Positions 25,990 through 34,713 of a DNA stretch of 64,000 nt are shown here, piece by piece. The notes beneath the pieces are model-generated. The model made no database searches and was not told the DNA's origin. It was given only the letters and a program-made list of their open reading frames with translations. The stretch is from Nakamurella lactea DSM 19367. Lineage in GTDB: Bacteria > Actinomycetota > Actinomycetes > Mycobacteriales > Nakamurellaceae. Location of the stretch: the NCBI RefSeq assembly GCF_000426645.1, contig NZ_AUFT01000001.1, forward strand, positions 248,001 through 312,000, written 5' to 3'. Position 1 is the first letter of the stretch, and the number at the start of each line of letters is the position of its first letter. The translations under genes were made by a program, and so were the position numbers.

Positions 25990-26928
25990 TCATTCGTCAT
26001 CCATCCTGCCGTGAGGTACCGACAGCGGTGGTTCCAGGGTGCCGATCCGCAGGTCGAACGGTGTGCCGAGGGCATACGCCTCGCCCACCACGTCGGCCGG
26101 ATGCACGGTGTGCAGATGGAAGCGGGCGCGGTCCTCCCCCGGCCAGACCCGCAGGTCGGTGCCCATCGACGCCAAGGTCTGCTGCAGCCTGCTGCGGGCG
26201 GTCGCATCGCCACGGAACTCGAAGGTCACCTCGGCCAGGAACCGACGCCCGGAGTGCTCGCCGGGACCGGCGCCGCAGCCGGCCACCTCGGGCTCGCCGT
26301 CAGCCCCGCCGGCCACCTGGGCGAGCGCGGCGAGCACCGTGGCGATCAGCGCGCGCAACCGGAACTCCTCGCGCAGCGCCGGGTCGTGCGGCGGTGCCAA
26401 CAGCCAACCGGAATTCGCCACGCCGGCGGCGGTCTCGGTGATCCTGGCCAGGTCGGCCCCGTCGGCGGCAAGGTCGGCGGCAGCCACCCCCGCCCTGGAC
26501 GCGAGCTCGGCGGCCGACGGGTCGTCACCGCCGGAGCCGACGCGGTTGTACTGCAGGGCGGCGGCGCCGGCGATCAGCCCGGCGACCAGCGACATCGGGT
26601 CCCGGTCGGCGCCGGTGGCCTCGATGCCGGCCGCGATGCCGACCAGGTAGCGCTGCAGATCCGTTGCCACGTCAGCGCTTTCGCCATCGCCTGGGCGGGC
26701 TTCGCCTGGGCGGGGGTGGCCCGTGGCCGGCGGCGCCGGCAGATCCGGCTCGCCGACGTGCTCGCCGAGCACCGCGGCCCGCACCTGGGCGAACCCGACG
26801 CCGATCGCCGCCCGCTCCGCCGCGGTCGGCCGCACCCCTGGCAGCCGCAGCACCGGGCGCGCGGGATCCAGCACCCGGTCGGCCCAGGCCGACACCAGGT
26901 GCGCGTCGACTGCGGCGAAACTGCTCAT
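25990..26928 (-). CDS. Shrunken DAK2/FakA (YloV)-like protein
   Basis: A 312-residue protein immediately upstream of recG, where actinobacteria usually have a ~550-residue DAK2-domain protein related to FakA fatty-acid kinase. The opening AAVDAHLVSAWAD resembles a DAK2 start. The last ~90 residues (FLAEVTFEFRGD...RFHLHTVHPADVVGEAY) resemble the middle domain of FakA/YloV. The DhaL acidic metal motif (D-x-GDGDTG type) is absent, so kinase activity is unlikely. It lies seven bases after the GH1 gene. The relationship is inferred from position and weak similarity and could be wrong. Confidence 0.45.
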   Translation of the reverse strand: MSSFAAVDAHLVSAWADRVLDPARPVLRLPGVRPTAAERAAIGVGFAQVRAAVLGEHVGEPDLPAPPATGHPRPGEARPGDGESADVATDLQRYLVGIAAGIEATGADRDPMSLVAGLIAGAAALQYNRVGSGGDDPSAAELASRAGVAAADLAADGADLARITETAAGVANSGWLLAPPHDPALREEFRLRALIATVLAALAQVAGGADGEPEVAGCGAGPGEHSGRRFLAEVTFEFRGDATARSRLQQTLASMGTDLRVWPGEDRARFHLHTVHPADVVGEAYALGTPFDLRIGTLEPPLSVPHGRMDDE

Positions 26929-26935
26929 CCAGCCA

Positions 26936-28270
26936 TCATGCCCGGGCGGCGGCGATCAGCTCGGCGAAGCGCCGGAACGCGGCTCGCGGTACGCGTTCCA
27001 ACGTGTCCCGGTCCACCCGGACCAACCCGCGCGGCCGGCTGAAGCCGTCGCCGTAGTCCCAGCCGTCGAGCAGGTGCGACCAGAACCAGCCGCGGACCTG
27101 CGCGCCGGCCGCCCGGGCGGCCAGCGCCGCCTGCAGATGATCGACGAGGAAGCCGGTCCGGTCCCGATCCGGAGTCGCCGACGTCCCGTCGGCCGGACCC
27201 GGATGGGCGGCTCCGGTCTCGGCATAGAGCACCACCCCGGGCTGACGGCCGGCGAGTTCGGTGAGAACGCGGGTCAGCGCCGCGGGCTGAACGGCGGTGC
27301 CGGCGGCGCTGTGCGGCCGGTCGTCGCGCTCGACCATGGTGAAGGGCACCGAGCGGTTGTCCGGCGCCGCGGCCACCCACCGGGGGTGGTCGTAGGAAAC
27401 GCCGTAGAAGTCGATCGGCGCGCCGATCGCCGCCAGGTCGCCGTCCGCGACGACCGATAGATCCGTCCCGGGTAGCGCGGCGAGGCCTTCCGGGTACGCG
27501 CCGATCAGTACGGGGTCGCTGAACTGCCGGTTGTGGATGGTGTCGTAGAGCTGCGCGGCCGCCCGGTCGTCCGTGCTGTCGGTGGCCGGATCCACCATGC
27601 TGTGGTGGTTGACGATGCCCACCGGTGCAGCGGTCGCGGCGCGCAACGCCGTCAGCGCCGCGGCGTGGCCGAGCAACAGGTGGTGGGTGACGGCGAAGGC
27701 GCCACCGAACAGCGTCAGCCCAGGGGCGTCGATGCCGACGGCGTGCCCGTAGAAGCTGTGCAGGGCGGCGTCATCCATGGTGATCCAGGCCGCGACCCGG
27801 TCGCCGAACTTCTCGGCGACCAGCGCCGCGTAGTCGGCGAACCGACCGGCGGTGTCCCGGTCCAGCCAGCCGCCGTCGAGCATCAGCTCCAGCGGCAGAT
27901 CCCAGTGGTAGAGCGTGAGCCACGGTGCGATGCCCACTCCGGCCAACTCGTCGAGCAGCCGGTCGTAGAAGTCCAGACCCGCCGGGTTGGCCGGGCCGGT
28001 GCCGCCGGGCTGCACCCGCGACCACGAGACCGAGAACCGGTAGGCGTCCACCCCGAGCTCGGCCAACAGCCCCACATCGGTGCGCATCCGCTGGTAGTGG
28101 CCTGCGGCAACGTCCGGCCCCGCTCCGTCGGCGATCCGGCCCGGTGCGGCGGCGAACACGTCCCAGACCGACGCGGTGCGGCCGTCGCCGGGCGATCCGC
28201 CCTCGATCGCAGCGGCCGACGACGACACCCCGAACAGGAAATCCGGCGGGACCGGCAGGGGTGAGCTCAC
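26936..28270 (-). CDS. Divergent glycoside hydrolase family 1 protein
   Basis: A 444-residue (beta/alpha)8 protein of GH1 type: FLFGVSSSAAAIEG at the start, YRFSVSWSRVQP (77-88), LYHWDLP (120-126) and a late HLLDGWDYGDGF. Several catalytic-site residues differ from the family. The acid/base motif T-x-N-E-P reads TMDDA (164-168), the nucleophile motif ITENG reads YAETG (349-353, Glu351 kept), and the sugar-binding NFEW reads GWDY. The usual Gln of QIEG is Ala. Ordinary retaining beta-glucosidase activity is therefore doubtful. The GTG start has only GGGCGG nearby. No secretion signal. Confidence 0.75.
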   Translation of the reverse strand: MSSPLPVPPDFLFGVSSSAAAIEGGSPGDGRTASVWDVFAAAPGRIADGAGPDVAAGHYQRMRTDVGLLAELGVDAYRFSVSWSRVQPGGTGPANPAGLDFYDRLLDELAGVGIAPWLTLYHWDLPLELMLDGGWLDRDTAGRFADYAALVAEKFGDRVAAWITMDDAALHSFYGHAVGIDAPGLTLFGGAFAVTHHLLLGHAAALTALRAATAAPVGIVNHHSMVDPATDSTDDRAAAQLYDTIHNRQFSDPVLIGAYPEGLAALPGTDLSVVADGDLAAIGAPIDFYGVSYDHPRWVAAAPDNRSVPFTMVERDDRPHSAAGTAVQPAALTRVLTELAGRQPGVVLYAETGAAHPGPADGTSATPDRDRTGFLVDHLQAALAARAAGAQVRGWFWSHLLDGWDYGDGFSRPRGLVRVDRDTLERVPRAAFRRFAELIAAARA

Positions 28271-28439
28271 CCGCCCATGGTGCGCGATTTGGCGCCCGCG
28301 CGTCCACGCAGGTATCGTGAAGCGGTTGCCCGGCTCAGGTCGGGTATCTTCGACTGTCCAAGCGAGTGCCCCGTCGGATCGCGGCCGCCCTGTGCGGCGC
28401 GGCGGCAGGACGCCAGAACTTTAGTAGGAGTGAGCCGTC

Positions 28440-28631
28440 GTGGCTGCCGTCTGTGATGTGTGTGGCAAGGGCCCGGGCTTCGGAATGAGCGTGTCGCACT
28501 CTCATCGCCGGACCAACCGTCGGTGGAACCCGAACATCCAGTCGGTGCGGGCTCAGATCGCTCCCGGCACGGTTCGCAAGATCAACGCCTGCACCTCCTG
28601 CCTCAAGGCCGGCAAGGTCGCTCGCGGCTGA
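28440..28631 (+). CDS. rpmB: 50S ribosomal protein L28
   Basis: A 63-residue ribosomal protein starting at GTG (28440) with AGGAG upstream. It has [29 protein letters not shown] and a closing [10 protein letters not shown]; the two cysteine pairs form the zinc-binding C+ form. It is monocistronic: a strong intrinsic terminator follows about 50 bases after the stop, and recG-side genes run the other way. Confidence 0.97.
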   Translation: MAAVCDVCGKGPGFGMSVSHSHRRTNRRWNPNIQSVRAQIAPGTVRKINACTSCLKAGKVARG

Positions 28632-28681
28632 CGCTGCGCACTTCCCGTCGTTCCTTCGCACCTTCCGCGGCGCGAAACCCG

Positions 28682-28714
28682 AAACGGCGGCTCCCTTACT
28701 GGGAGCCGCCGTTT
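28682..28714. terminator. Intrinsic terminator between rpmB and ilvE
   Basis: A perfect 14-base stem, aaacggcggctccc (28682-28695) and gggagccgccgttt (28701-28714), encloses a five-base loop and is followed by TC-rich sequence. It serves rpmB, and its A-rich left side could also end ilvE transcripts from the opposite strand. Confidence 0.85.
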
Positions 28715-28727
28715 TCTCGTCCCCCGT

Positions 28728-28832
28728 CCGGCGCTTATCAACATCGCAGGCGCTTTCCAAGTGGGCCGGTTTGGGGCGGGTGTGACGAAAGTCAACGAGT
28801 TCGGAAGCGATTGAGAAGTTGATAAGCGCCGG
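28728..28832. repeat. 105-base element bounded by perfect 15-base inverted repeats
   Basis: ccggcgcttatcaac (28728-28742) is exactly complementary to gttgataagcgccgg (28818-28832). The 75 bases between them contain no gene. No target duplication is visible at the flanks. It could be a small non-autonomous element or a long-loop structure at the ilvE 3' end. Confidence 0.6.
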
Positions 28833-28843
28833 GTCGGGAGCGC

Positions 28844-29959
28844 TCAGTCGGCGAGGCGGACGCGCCAGCCGTGCGGGTCCTCGGCGGTGCCGTTCTGGAT
28901 GCCGACCAGGGCCTCCCGGATCTGCTCGGTGACCGGGCCGGAGCTGCCGCCACCGATCTGGAAGCCGCCGTCGGCGTGCTTGACCGTGCCGACCGGGGTG
29001 ACGACCGCCGCGGTCCCGCAGCCGAAGGTCTCCGTCATCTCGCCGGTCTCGGCGGCCTTGGCCCACTCGTCGGTGGAGATCCGGCGCTCGGTGGCGGTGA
29101 AGCCGAGGTCACGGGCGATCTGCAGCACCGAGTCGCGGGTGATGCCGCGCAGCAACGATCCGTTCAATTCGGGGGTGACGATCTCGACGCCCGCCTCCGC
29201 ATCCGCCGAGCCGAAGACGAAACACAGGTTGTTGGTGCCCATCTCCTCGACCCAGTGCCGCTCAAGGGCGTCCAGCCAGACCACCTGATCGCAGCCCTTG
29301 GCCGCGGCCTGCGCCTGCGCGATCAGCGACGAGGCGTAGTTTCCGCCGGTCTTCGCCTCGCCGGTGCCACCCGGTGCCGCGCGGACGTACTCGGTGGACA
29401 GCCACACCGTGACCGGCGCGGCGCCGCCGGCAAAGTACCCGGCGGCCGGCGAGGCGATCAGGCAGTAGGTGACCTTGCCGGACGGTCGAACGCCGAGGCC
29501 GACCTCGGAGGCGAACATGAAGGGCCGCAGGTACAACGACATTCCCGGCGTGGTCGGCACCCACCGCTTGTCGATGGTGACCAGCTCCCGCAGCGACTGC
29601 AGGAACAGCTCCTCGGGAAGCTCGGGCATGGCCAGCCTGGCCGCCGACTTGTTGAGCCGCGCGGAGTTGGCCGACGGCCGGAAACCGGCCACCGAACCGT
29701 CCGGCTGCAGGTAGGCCTTGAGGCCCTCGAAGATCTCCTGGCCGTAGTGCAGCACCATCATCGCCGGATCGACGGTGAACGGGGCGTAGGGCACCACCCT
29801 CGGGTCGTGCCAGCCGGCGTCGGCGTCCCAGTCGATGATCACCATGTGATCGGTGAAGAACTTGCCGAACCCCGGCGCCGCCAGAATCTCCGCGAGCCGA
29901 TCGTCGGCGACGGGCGAGGTACTCGTTTCGCGGCGGAACGCCTGGGTGTTCTCGGTCAT
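28844..29959 (-). CDS. ilvE: Branched-chain amino acid aminotransferase
   Basis: A 371-residue fold-IV PLP aminotransferase that interconverts leucine, isoleucine and valine with their 2-oxo acids. The schiff-base lysine is Lys203 in GEAKTGGNYASS. GTNNLCFVF and NGSLLRGITRDS are the expected cofactor-phosphate and substrate segments. Length matches actinobacterial IlvE. No ribosome site precedes the ATG. A TACCGT box lies six bases upstream, so a leaderless message is possible. A 14-base palindrome (29981-29994) sits just before that box. The gene is alone on its strand, divergent from the sugar ABC operon. Confidence 0.95.
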   Translation of the reverse strand: MTENTQAFRRETSTSPVADDRLAEILAAPGFGKFFTDHMVIIDWDADAGWHDPRVVPYAPFTVDPAMMVLHYGQEIFEGLKAYLQPDGSVAGFRPSANSARLNKSAARLAMPELPEELFLQSLRELVTIDKRWVPTTPGMSLYLRPFMFASEVGLGVRPSGKVTYCLIASPAAGYFAGGAAPVTVWLSTEYVRAAPGGTGEAKTGGNYASSLIAQAQAAAKGCDQVVWLDALERHWVEEMGTNNLCFVFGSADAEAGVEIVTPELNGSLLRGITRDSVLQIARDLGFTATERRISTDEWAKAAETGEMTETFGCGTAAVVTPVGTVKHADGGFQIGGGSSGPVTEQIREALVGIQNGTAEDPHGWRVRLAD

Positions 29960-29980
29960 GGAACAACGGTAGCGCGATTA

Positions 29981-29994
29981 GTCGGAGTTCCGAC
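29981..29994. promoter_or_regulatory. Palindrome in the ilvE promoter region (candidate operator)
   Basis: gtcggagttccgac is a perfect inverted repeat (six-base arms, two-base centre). It lies about 22-35 bases before the ilvE ATG, directly upstream of a TACCGT box on the minus strand. The position suits a repressor site; the regulator is unknown. Confidence 0.4.
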
Positions 29995-30151
29995 AGTCGG
30001 GTATCCGTGCGTCGGCGCCCCCGATCGAGTCGAATGATGCACGCCCCTTTCCGTTGCTGTGTCACCGTTGTCCTGCCAGACTGCGATGGGGCCGGAACTT
30101 CTCCTCCGACGCTCGCGACTACCCCGCTGACAACGATGTGAGAGGAACTCG

Positions 30152-31699
30152 ATGAGAAGGTATGCGCGCTCGACCGCGATTCTCGCCGCCGGCACAGCAC
30201 TGGCGCTGACTTTGGCCGGTTGCGGCTCGGACAGCGGGTCGGGCGGCGGTACTTCCGCCGGTGCCGACACCTCGGCCGCCGCCGCCACCTCGCACACCGC
30301 CGCCGCCGACGGCACTACCTCGTCCGGCGACACGTCAGAGGCAGCGCCCGGGACGAGTACAGCCGGCGGTTCCGAATCGTCGGCCGGTACCTCCGCGCCG
30401 AGCGGCGGGACGGTGACGCTGACCATCTCCACCAACGGCATCAGCGGCGGCAAGAACGCGCAGGAGGCGGACTGGATCACCAACTGGGTGATCCCGGAAT
30501 TCACCAAGGCCGAAGCGGCCAAGGGCGTCACGGTCCAGGTCAGCTATCAGTCGTCCGGTGTCGACGACGAGAAGTACAAGGCCAAGCTGGCGCTGGATCT
30601 GAAGGCCGGTAGCGGACCGGATGTGTTCTCCATCGACGGCATCTGGGTCGGCGAGTTCGCCCAGGCCGGCTACATCAAGCCACTGGAGGACGTGGTCGGC
30701 GCCGACTACCAGAGCTGGGACGGCCTGAAGCAGATCAACGAAGCGGTCCAGGGCAACGCCACCTTCGACGGCAAGCTCTACGGACTGCCCACCGGGACCG
30801 ACGGCCGTGTCCTGTACTACAACAAGAAGCTCTTCCAGCAGGCCGGGCTGCCGGCCGACTGGCACCCGGCCAGCTGGGACGACATCTTCGCGGCCGCCGA
30901 CAAGCTGAAGTCGATCGACGGCGTGACCCCACTGCAGATGAACGCCGGCACCGCGATGGGCGAGGCGACCACCATGCAGGGCATCCTGCCGCTGTTGGCC
31001 GGCACCGGGGCGCAGATCTACACCGACGGCAAGTGGCTGGGCAACACCCAGCAACTGCGCGACGTGCTGAGCTTCTACGACAAGGCGTACAACACCGACC
31101 AGGTCGGCGACCCCGACCTGCAGCTGGACGCCAAGGGCCGGGACGAGAGCTTCGCGGAGTTCGCCGCCGGGAAGATCGGCATCCTGGCCGAGAGCGACTA
31201 CTTCTGGCGCAGCGTGGTGAATCCGAAGGACGGCGTCGCCCCGATGAAGGATCGCAACGACACCGTCGGATACACCCTGATCCCGGCACAGAAGGCCGGC
31301 GCCGGCATCCGCGGCCAGGACTTCGTCTCGATGTCCGGCGGAGCGGTGTACACCCTCAATCCGAACAGCAAGAACGCCAAGGCTTCCTGGGACCTGATGA
31401 CGTTCATGCTGTCCCCCGAGGCAATCGAGGCACGGCTGGGCGACCAGGCGCAGATCACCTCTCGTGACGACGTCAACAAAACGGTGCTGGCCAACGACCC
31501 GATGTTGACCTTCGTGGCCACCAAGGTGCTGCCGCTGACCGCCTACCGGCCCGGCCTGGCCGAGTACCCGGAGGTGTCGATGCTGCTGCAGCAGGCGACC
31601 GCCGACGTGGTGTCCGGCACCAGCGTCGACGACGCCGCGGCCAGCTATCAGGAGGCGCTGGAGAAACTGGTCGGCGCGGACAAGGTGACCAGCGGCTGA
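30152..31699 (+). CDS. Sugar ABC transporter substrate-binding lipoprotein
   Basis: A 515-residue extracellular binding protein. The lipoprotein signal ends in LTLAGC with Cys24 as the acylation site. A ~60-residue Ser/Thr/Gly tether follows, then a family 1 (MalE/UgpB-type) bilobed binding domain with GPDVFSIDGIWVGEFAQAGY and LPTGTDGRVLYYNKKLF. The length beyond a usual ~420 is the tether. AGAGGA precedes the ATG. It is the first gene of a five-gene operon (binding protein, two permeases, ATPase, PHP hydrolase). The ligand is probably a sugar or glycerol phosphodiester; not resolvable from sequence. Confidence 0.9.
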   Translation: MRRYARSTAILAAGTALALTLAGCGSDSGSGGGTSAGADTSAAAATSHTAAADGTTSSGDTSEAAPGTSTAGGSESSAGTSAPSGGTVTLTISTNGISGGKNAQEADWITNWVIPEFTKAEAAKGVTVQVSYQSSGVDDEKYKAKLALDLKAGSGPDVFSIDGIWVGEFAQAGYIKPLEDVVGADYQSWDGLKQINEAVQGNATFDGKLYGLPTGTDGRVLYYNKKLFQQAGLPADWHPASWDDIFAAADKLKSIDGVTPLQMNAGTAMGEATTMQGILPLLAGTGAQIYTDGKWLGNTQQLRDVLSFYDKAYNTDQVGDPDLQLDAKGRDESFAEFAAGKIGILAESDYFWRSVVNPKDGVAPMKDRNDTVGYTLIPAQKAGAGIRGQDFVSMSGGAVYTLNPNSKNAKASWDLMTFMLSPEAIEARLGDQAQITSRDDVNKTVLANDPMLTFVATKVLPLTAYRPGLAEYPEVSMLLQQATADVVSGTSVDDAAASYQEALEKLVGADKVTSG

Positions 31700-31726
31700 T
31701 CCCCGTCACCACGGATTTCTGACCTC

Positions 31727-32623
31727 GTGCCGCGTACCGCAGTCGCGACCGACGCCGCCGGCCTGGGCCGTGCCCGGGCCGGCGGCTTCGTCGCGCCCGC
31801 CTTGGTCCTGGTCGGGCTGTTCCTGGTCTTCCCGGCGCTGTGGACGATCTACCTCGGGCTCACCGACTACCGGCTCACCGGGTTGGCCGCCGCCGCCCCG
31901 AAGATGGTGGGGCTGCAGAACTTCCGGGACGCCCTCGCCGACCGGTTCTTCCTCAACTCACTGTGGCTGACGCTGATCTACGTAGCCGGTTCGGCGATCA
32001 TCGGCCAGACCGTCCTCGGGTTCGCACTTGCCTGGATGATGCAGAAGGTGCGCCCGTCGGTGCGCGGGGTGGTCGAAACCGTGGTGTTGCTGGCCTGGCT
32101 GCTGCCCGGGTCGGTGGTCTCGTTCCTGTGGTGGGCGATGCTCAACCGCCGGGACGGAACCCTGAACGCCTTGCTGGACACGCCCGGCTACAACTGGCTG
32201 ATCCAACATCCGATGCTGTCCATCATCGTGTTCAACACCTGGCGGGGCACCGCGTTCTCGATGATGCTGTTCTCGGCCGCGCTGCAGGCGGTGCCGCCCT
32301 CGCAGCTCGAGTCGGCGAGGATGGCCGGAGCCAATGGCGCCCAGCAGTTCCGGGACGTGGTGTTCCCGCACATCCGCGGCCACGTGCTGACGAACACGCT
32401 GCTGATCTCGTTGTGGACGTTCAACGACTTCTCGCCGTATCTGCTGACGGCCGGTGGGCCGAACCACAAGTCGGAGATCCTGCCCGCCTTCATCTACAAC
32501 CGGGCGATCGGCACCGGCGAACTCGGGTACGGGGCGGCTATCTCGCTGATCATGCTGGTGATCAACCTGATCATCGCGCTGTTGTACCTGACCCTGCTGC
32601 GCACCAGGAAGGTCAAGACATGA
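31727..32623 (+). CDS. Sugar ABC transporter permease (MalF/UgpA type)
   Basis: A 298-residue inner-membrane permease with six predicted helices and the ATPase-docking EAA loop ESARMAGANGAQQFRDVVFP (near 196-215). It starts at GTG, 27 bases after the binding-protein stop. Its TGA overlaps the ATG of the partner permease by four bases. The two permeases form the transmembrane channel of the importer. Confidence 0.92.
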   Translation: MPRTAVATDAAGLGRARAGGFVAPALVLVGLFLVFPALWTIYLGLTDYRLTGLAAAAPKMVGLQNFRDALADRFFLNSLWLTLIYVAGSAIIGQTVLGFALAWMMQKVRPSVRGVVETVVLLAWLLPGSVVSFLWWAMLNRRDGTLNALLDTPGYNWLIQHPMLSIIVFNTWRGTAFSMMLFSAALQAVPPSQLESARMAGANGAQQFRDVVFPHIRGHVLTNTLLISLWTFNDFSPYLLTAGGPNHKSEILPAFIYNRAIGTGELGYGAAISLIMLVINLIIALLYLTLLRTRKVKT

Positions 32624-33495
32624 CGGCCACCGCAGCCCGGCCGGCGGCCGTTCCGCTCGGGCCGCCGCCGTCGATGGTGGTGAAGAAGTTCGTCAGCCGG
32701 GTGCTGTTCTACGTGGTGATCGCGCTGCTGCTGGTCTTCTTCATGCTGCCGATGCTGTGGATCGTGCTCGCGCCGTTCGACGCCTCACCGTCGCTGACCA
32801 TCAAGCTGCCGGACTTCTCCACCGGCAACTTCAGCGAGTTGTGGCACAACCCGTATGCACTGCGTTCGCTGCTCAACGCGCTGATCATCTCGCTGGGCAC
32901 GATGGCTCTGGTCCTGGTCTTCGGCGCGCTCGCCTCCTACGCCCTGTCCCGGGTCCGGGTGCCGGGCCGGGACGCACTGCTGTACGCGCTGTTGTTGTTG
33001 TCCTCCATCGTGTCCGGCACCGCGGCGATGGTGCCGATCTTCCTGCTGATGACGAACGTGCACCTGATCGACAGTCAGCTCGGGGTGGTGCTGGTGATGA
33101 CGGGCGGGCTGTTACCGGCGGCGATCTTCATCCTCAAGGACTTCATGGACGCCACCCCGCGCTCGTACGAAGAGTCGGCAAAGGTGTTCGGCGCCAGCCC
33201 GTTACAGATCCTGCGGCACGTGGTGATCCCGATCGCCCGGCCCGGGCTGGCCACCATCGCGGTCTGGGCGCTGGTCAACGCCTGGGGCAACTTCCTGGTC
33301 CCGTTCATCCTGCTGCGATCGGCGGACAAGTACCCGGCCGCTGTCGTCATGTACACCTTCTACACCGAGGGGGGCCAGCCGAAACTCGGTCTGATCTCGG
33401 CATTTTCACTGATGTATTCCATCCCCGTCGTCATCGCGTACCTGGTGGTCAGCCGGCGCTACGGATTCCGCTTCCACGGTGGCATCAAGAGTTGA
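32620..33495 (+). CDS. Sugar ABC transporter permease (MalG/UgpE type)
   Basis: A 291-residue permease with six helices and an EAA loop EESAKVFGASPLQILRHVVI. The frame is open far upstream in the preceding gene. The ATG at 32620 is chosen because it overlaps the upstream stop (ATGA) and gives a family-length protein with the normal cytosolic start before the first helix. It pairs with the permease encoded before it. Confidence 0.92.
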   Translation: MTATAARPAAVPLGPPPSMVVKKFVSRVLFYVVIALLLVFFMLPMLWIVLAPFDASPSLTIKLPDFSTGNFSELWHNPYALRSLLNALIISLGTMALVLVFGALASYALSRVRVPGRDALLYALLLLSSIVSGTAAMVPIFLLMTNVHLIDSQLGVVLVMTGGLLPAAIFILKDFMDATPRSYEESAKVFGASPLQILRHVVIPIARPGLATIAVWALVNAWGNFLVPFILLRSADKYPAAVVMYTFYTEGGQPKLGLISAFSLMYSIPVVIAYLVVSRRYGFRFHGGIKS

Positions 33496-33528
33496 GAGGT
33501 AGTAAGAGCTGATGGGTATCAAGACCTG

Positions 33529-34713
33529 ATGGCCCGCATCATCCTGGACACGCTGAGCAAGCAGTACCCGAACGGGGTGCTGGCGGTCGATGCGTTGGAC
33601 CTGACCATCGCCGACGGCGAGTTCTTCGCGCTGCTCGGGCCGTCCGGCTGCGGCAAGACCACCCTGCTGCGCACGGTGGCCGGGCTGGAGAACGCCACCG
33701 GCGGCCGGCTGCTGTCGGACGATCGGGACGTCACCCACCTGCCGCCAGGGAAGCGGGACATTGCGATGGTGTTCCAGGACTATGCGCTGTTCCCGCACAT
33801 GGACGTCGCCGACAACATCGCCTACCCACTGCGGATCCGCGGTGAGCACCGCACGCAGCGGCGGGCCAAGGCGCTGGAAACCGGCACCGGCCTCGGCCTG
33901 GAGAACCTGATGGATCGGCGCCCCGGGCAGCTGTCCGGCGGGCAGCAGCAACGGGTCGCGCTGGCCAGGGCGATGGCCTGCCAGCCATCGGTCTTCCTGT
34001 TCGACGAGCCGCTGTCGAACCTGGACGCCCGGCTGCGGCTGGAGGCCAGGACGTTCCTGAAGAAGCTGCAGAAGGACCTGGGCGTCACCACCATCTTCGT
34101 CACCCACGACCAGGCCGAGGCGCTGGCGATGGCCGATCGGATGGCGGTGATGGAACTCGGGAAGATCCGTCAGGTCGGCACTCCGGCCGAGGTGTTCCAC
34201 CGGCCAGCCAACACGTTCGTCGCCAACTTCATCGGTTCGGCGCCGATGAACCTGCTGGCCGGCGAGACCGCCGACGACGGGCTGCGGATCGGTGGCTTCA
34301 CGGTTCCCTTCCCGCACGATTCACCCCGGCTGCCGCCGGGCACGCCGGTGACACTGGGCGCGCGGCCCGAGTACGTGGATGTCGTCGGTACCTCGACGCC
34401 TGGTGCGATGGCGGGCACGGTGACCATCGTCGAATATCTCGGCGCCACTGCCCTGGTCAGCGTGCAGATCGGTGACGAGCGGGTGCCCGACGGGGCAGAT
34501 CCGGTGCTCGGGCTCACCGTGCAGGCGATGGTCGCCGAGGGCACCGAACCGCAGATCGGCGCCCGGATCGGAGTCACCCACCAGCCGAACCGGTCACTGC
34601 TCTACGCCGCCGACACCGGTGACCTGGTGTCCGGCACCGGCTCCGGCACCGGCTCCGGCACCGGCTCCGGGATCCCTGGCTCCACCGCGGCAACCGTGTC
34701 GACGACGCCGTGA
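33529..34713 (+). CDS. Sugar ABC transporter ATPase (MalK/UgpC type)
   Basis: A 394-residue ATPase that powers the importer from the cytosol. Walker A GPSGCGKT (about 36-43), Q-loop VFQDYALFP, signature LSGGQQQRVALARA and Walker B VFLFDEPLSNLD are all intact; the TOBE/regulatory domain follows (about 235-365). The C-terminus has a low-complexity GSGTGSGTGSG tail encoded by 12-base repeats. Its presence directly in the operon is notable because many actinobacterial sugar importers rely on a shared MsiK ATPase encoded elsewhere. Its stop overlaps the GTG of the PHP gene. Confidence 0.93.
   Translation: MARIILDTLSKQYPNGVLAVDALDLTIADGEFFALLGPSGCGKTTLLRTVAGLENATGGRLLSDDRDVTHLPPGKRDIAMVFQDYALFPHMDVADNIAYPLRIRGEHRTQRRAKALETGTGLGLENLMDRRPGQLSGGQQQRVALARAMACQPSVFLFDEPLSNLDARLRLEARTFLKKLQKDLGVTTIFVTHDQAEALAMADRMAVMELGKIRQVGTPAEVFHRPANTFVANFIGSAPMNLLAGETADDGLRIGGFTVPFPHDSPRLPPGTPVTLGARPEYVDVVGTSTPGAMAGTVTIVEYLGATALVSVQIGDERVPDGADPVLGLTVQAMVAEGTEPQIGARIGVTHQPNRSLLYAADTGDLVSGTGSGTGSGTGSGIPGSTAATVSTTP
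34630..34665 (+). repeat. Three 12-base tandem repeats in the ATPase C-terminus
   Basis: tccggcaccggc is repeated in frame at 34630-34641, 34642-34653 and 34654-34665, coding the GSGTGSGTGSG tail. Confidence 0.8.

Noticed and set aside
31840..33495. Apparent 551-residue permease
   Set aside because: The first half is an out-of-frame reading of the upstream permease; the true start at 32620 overlaps its stop.
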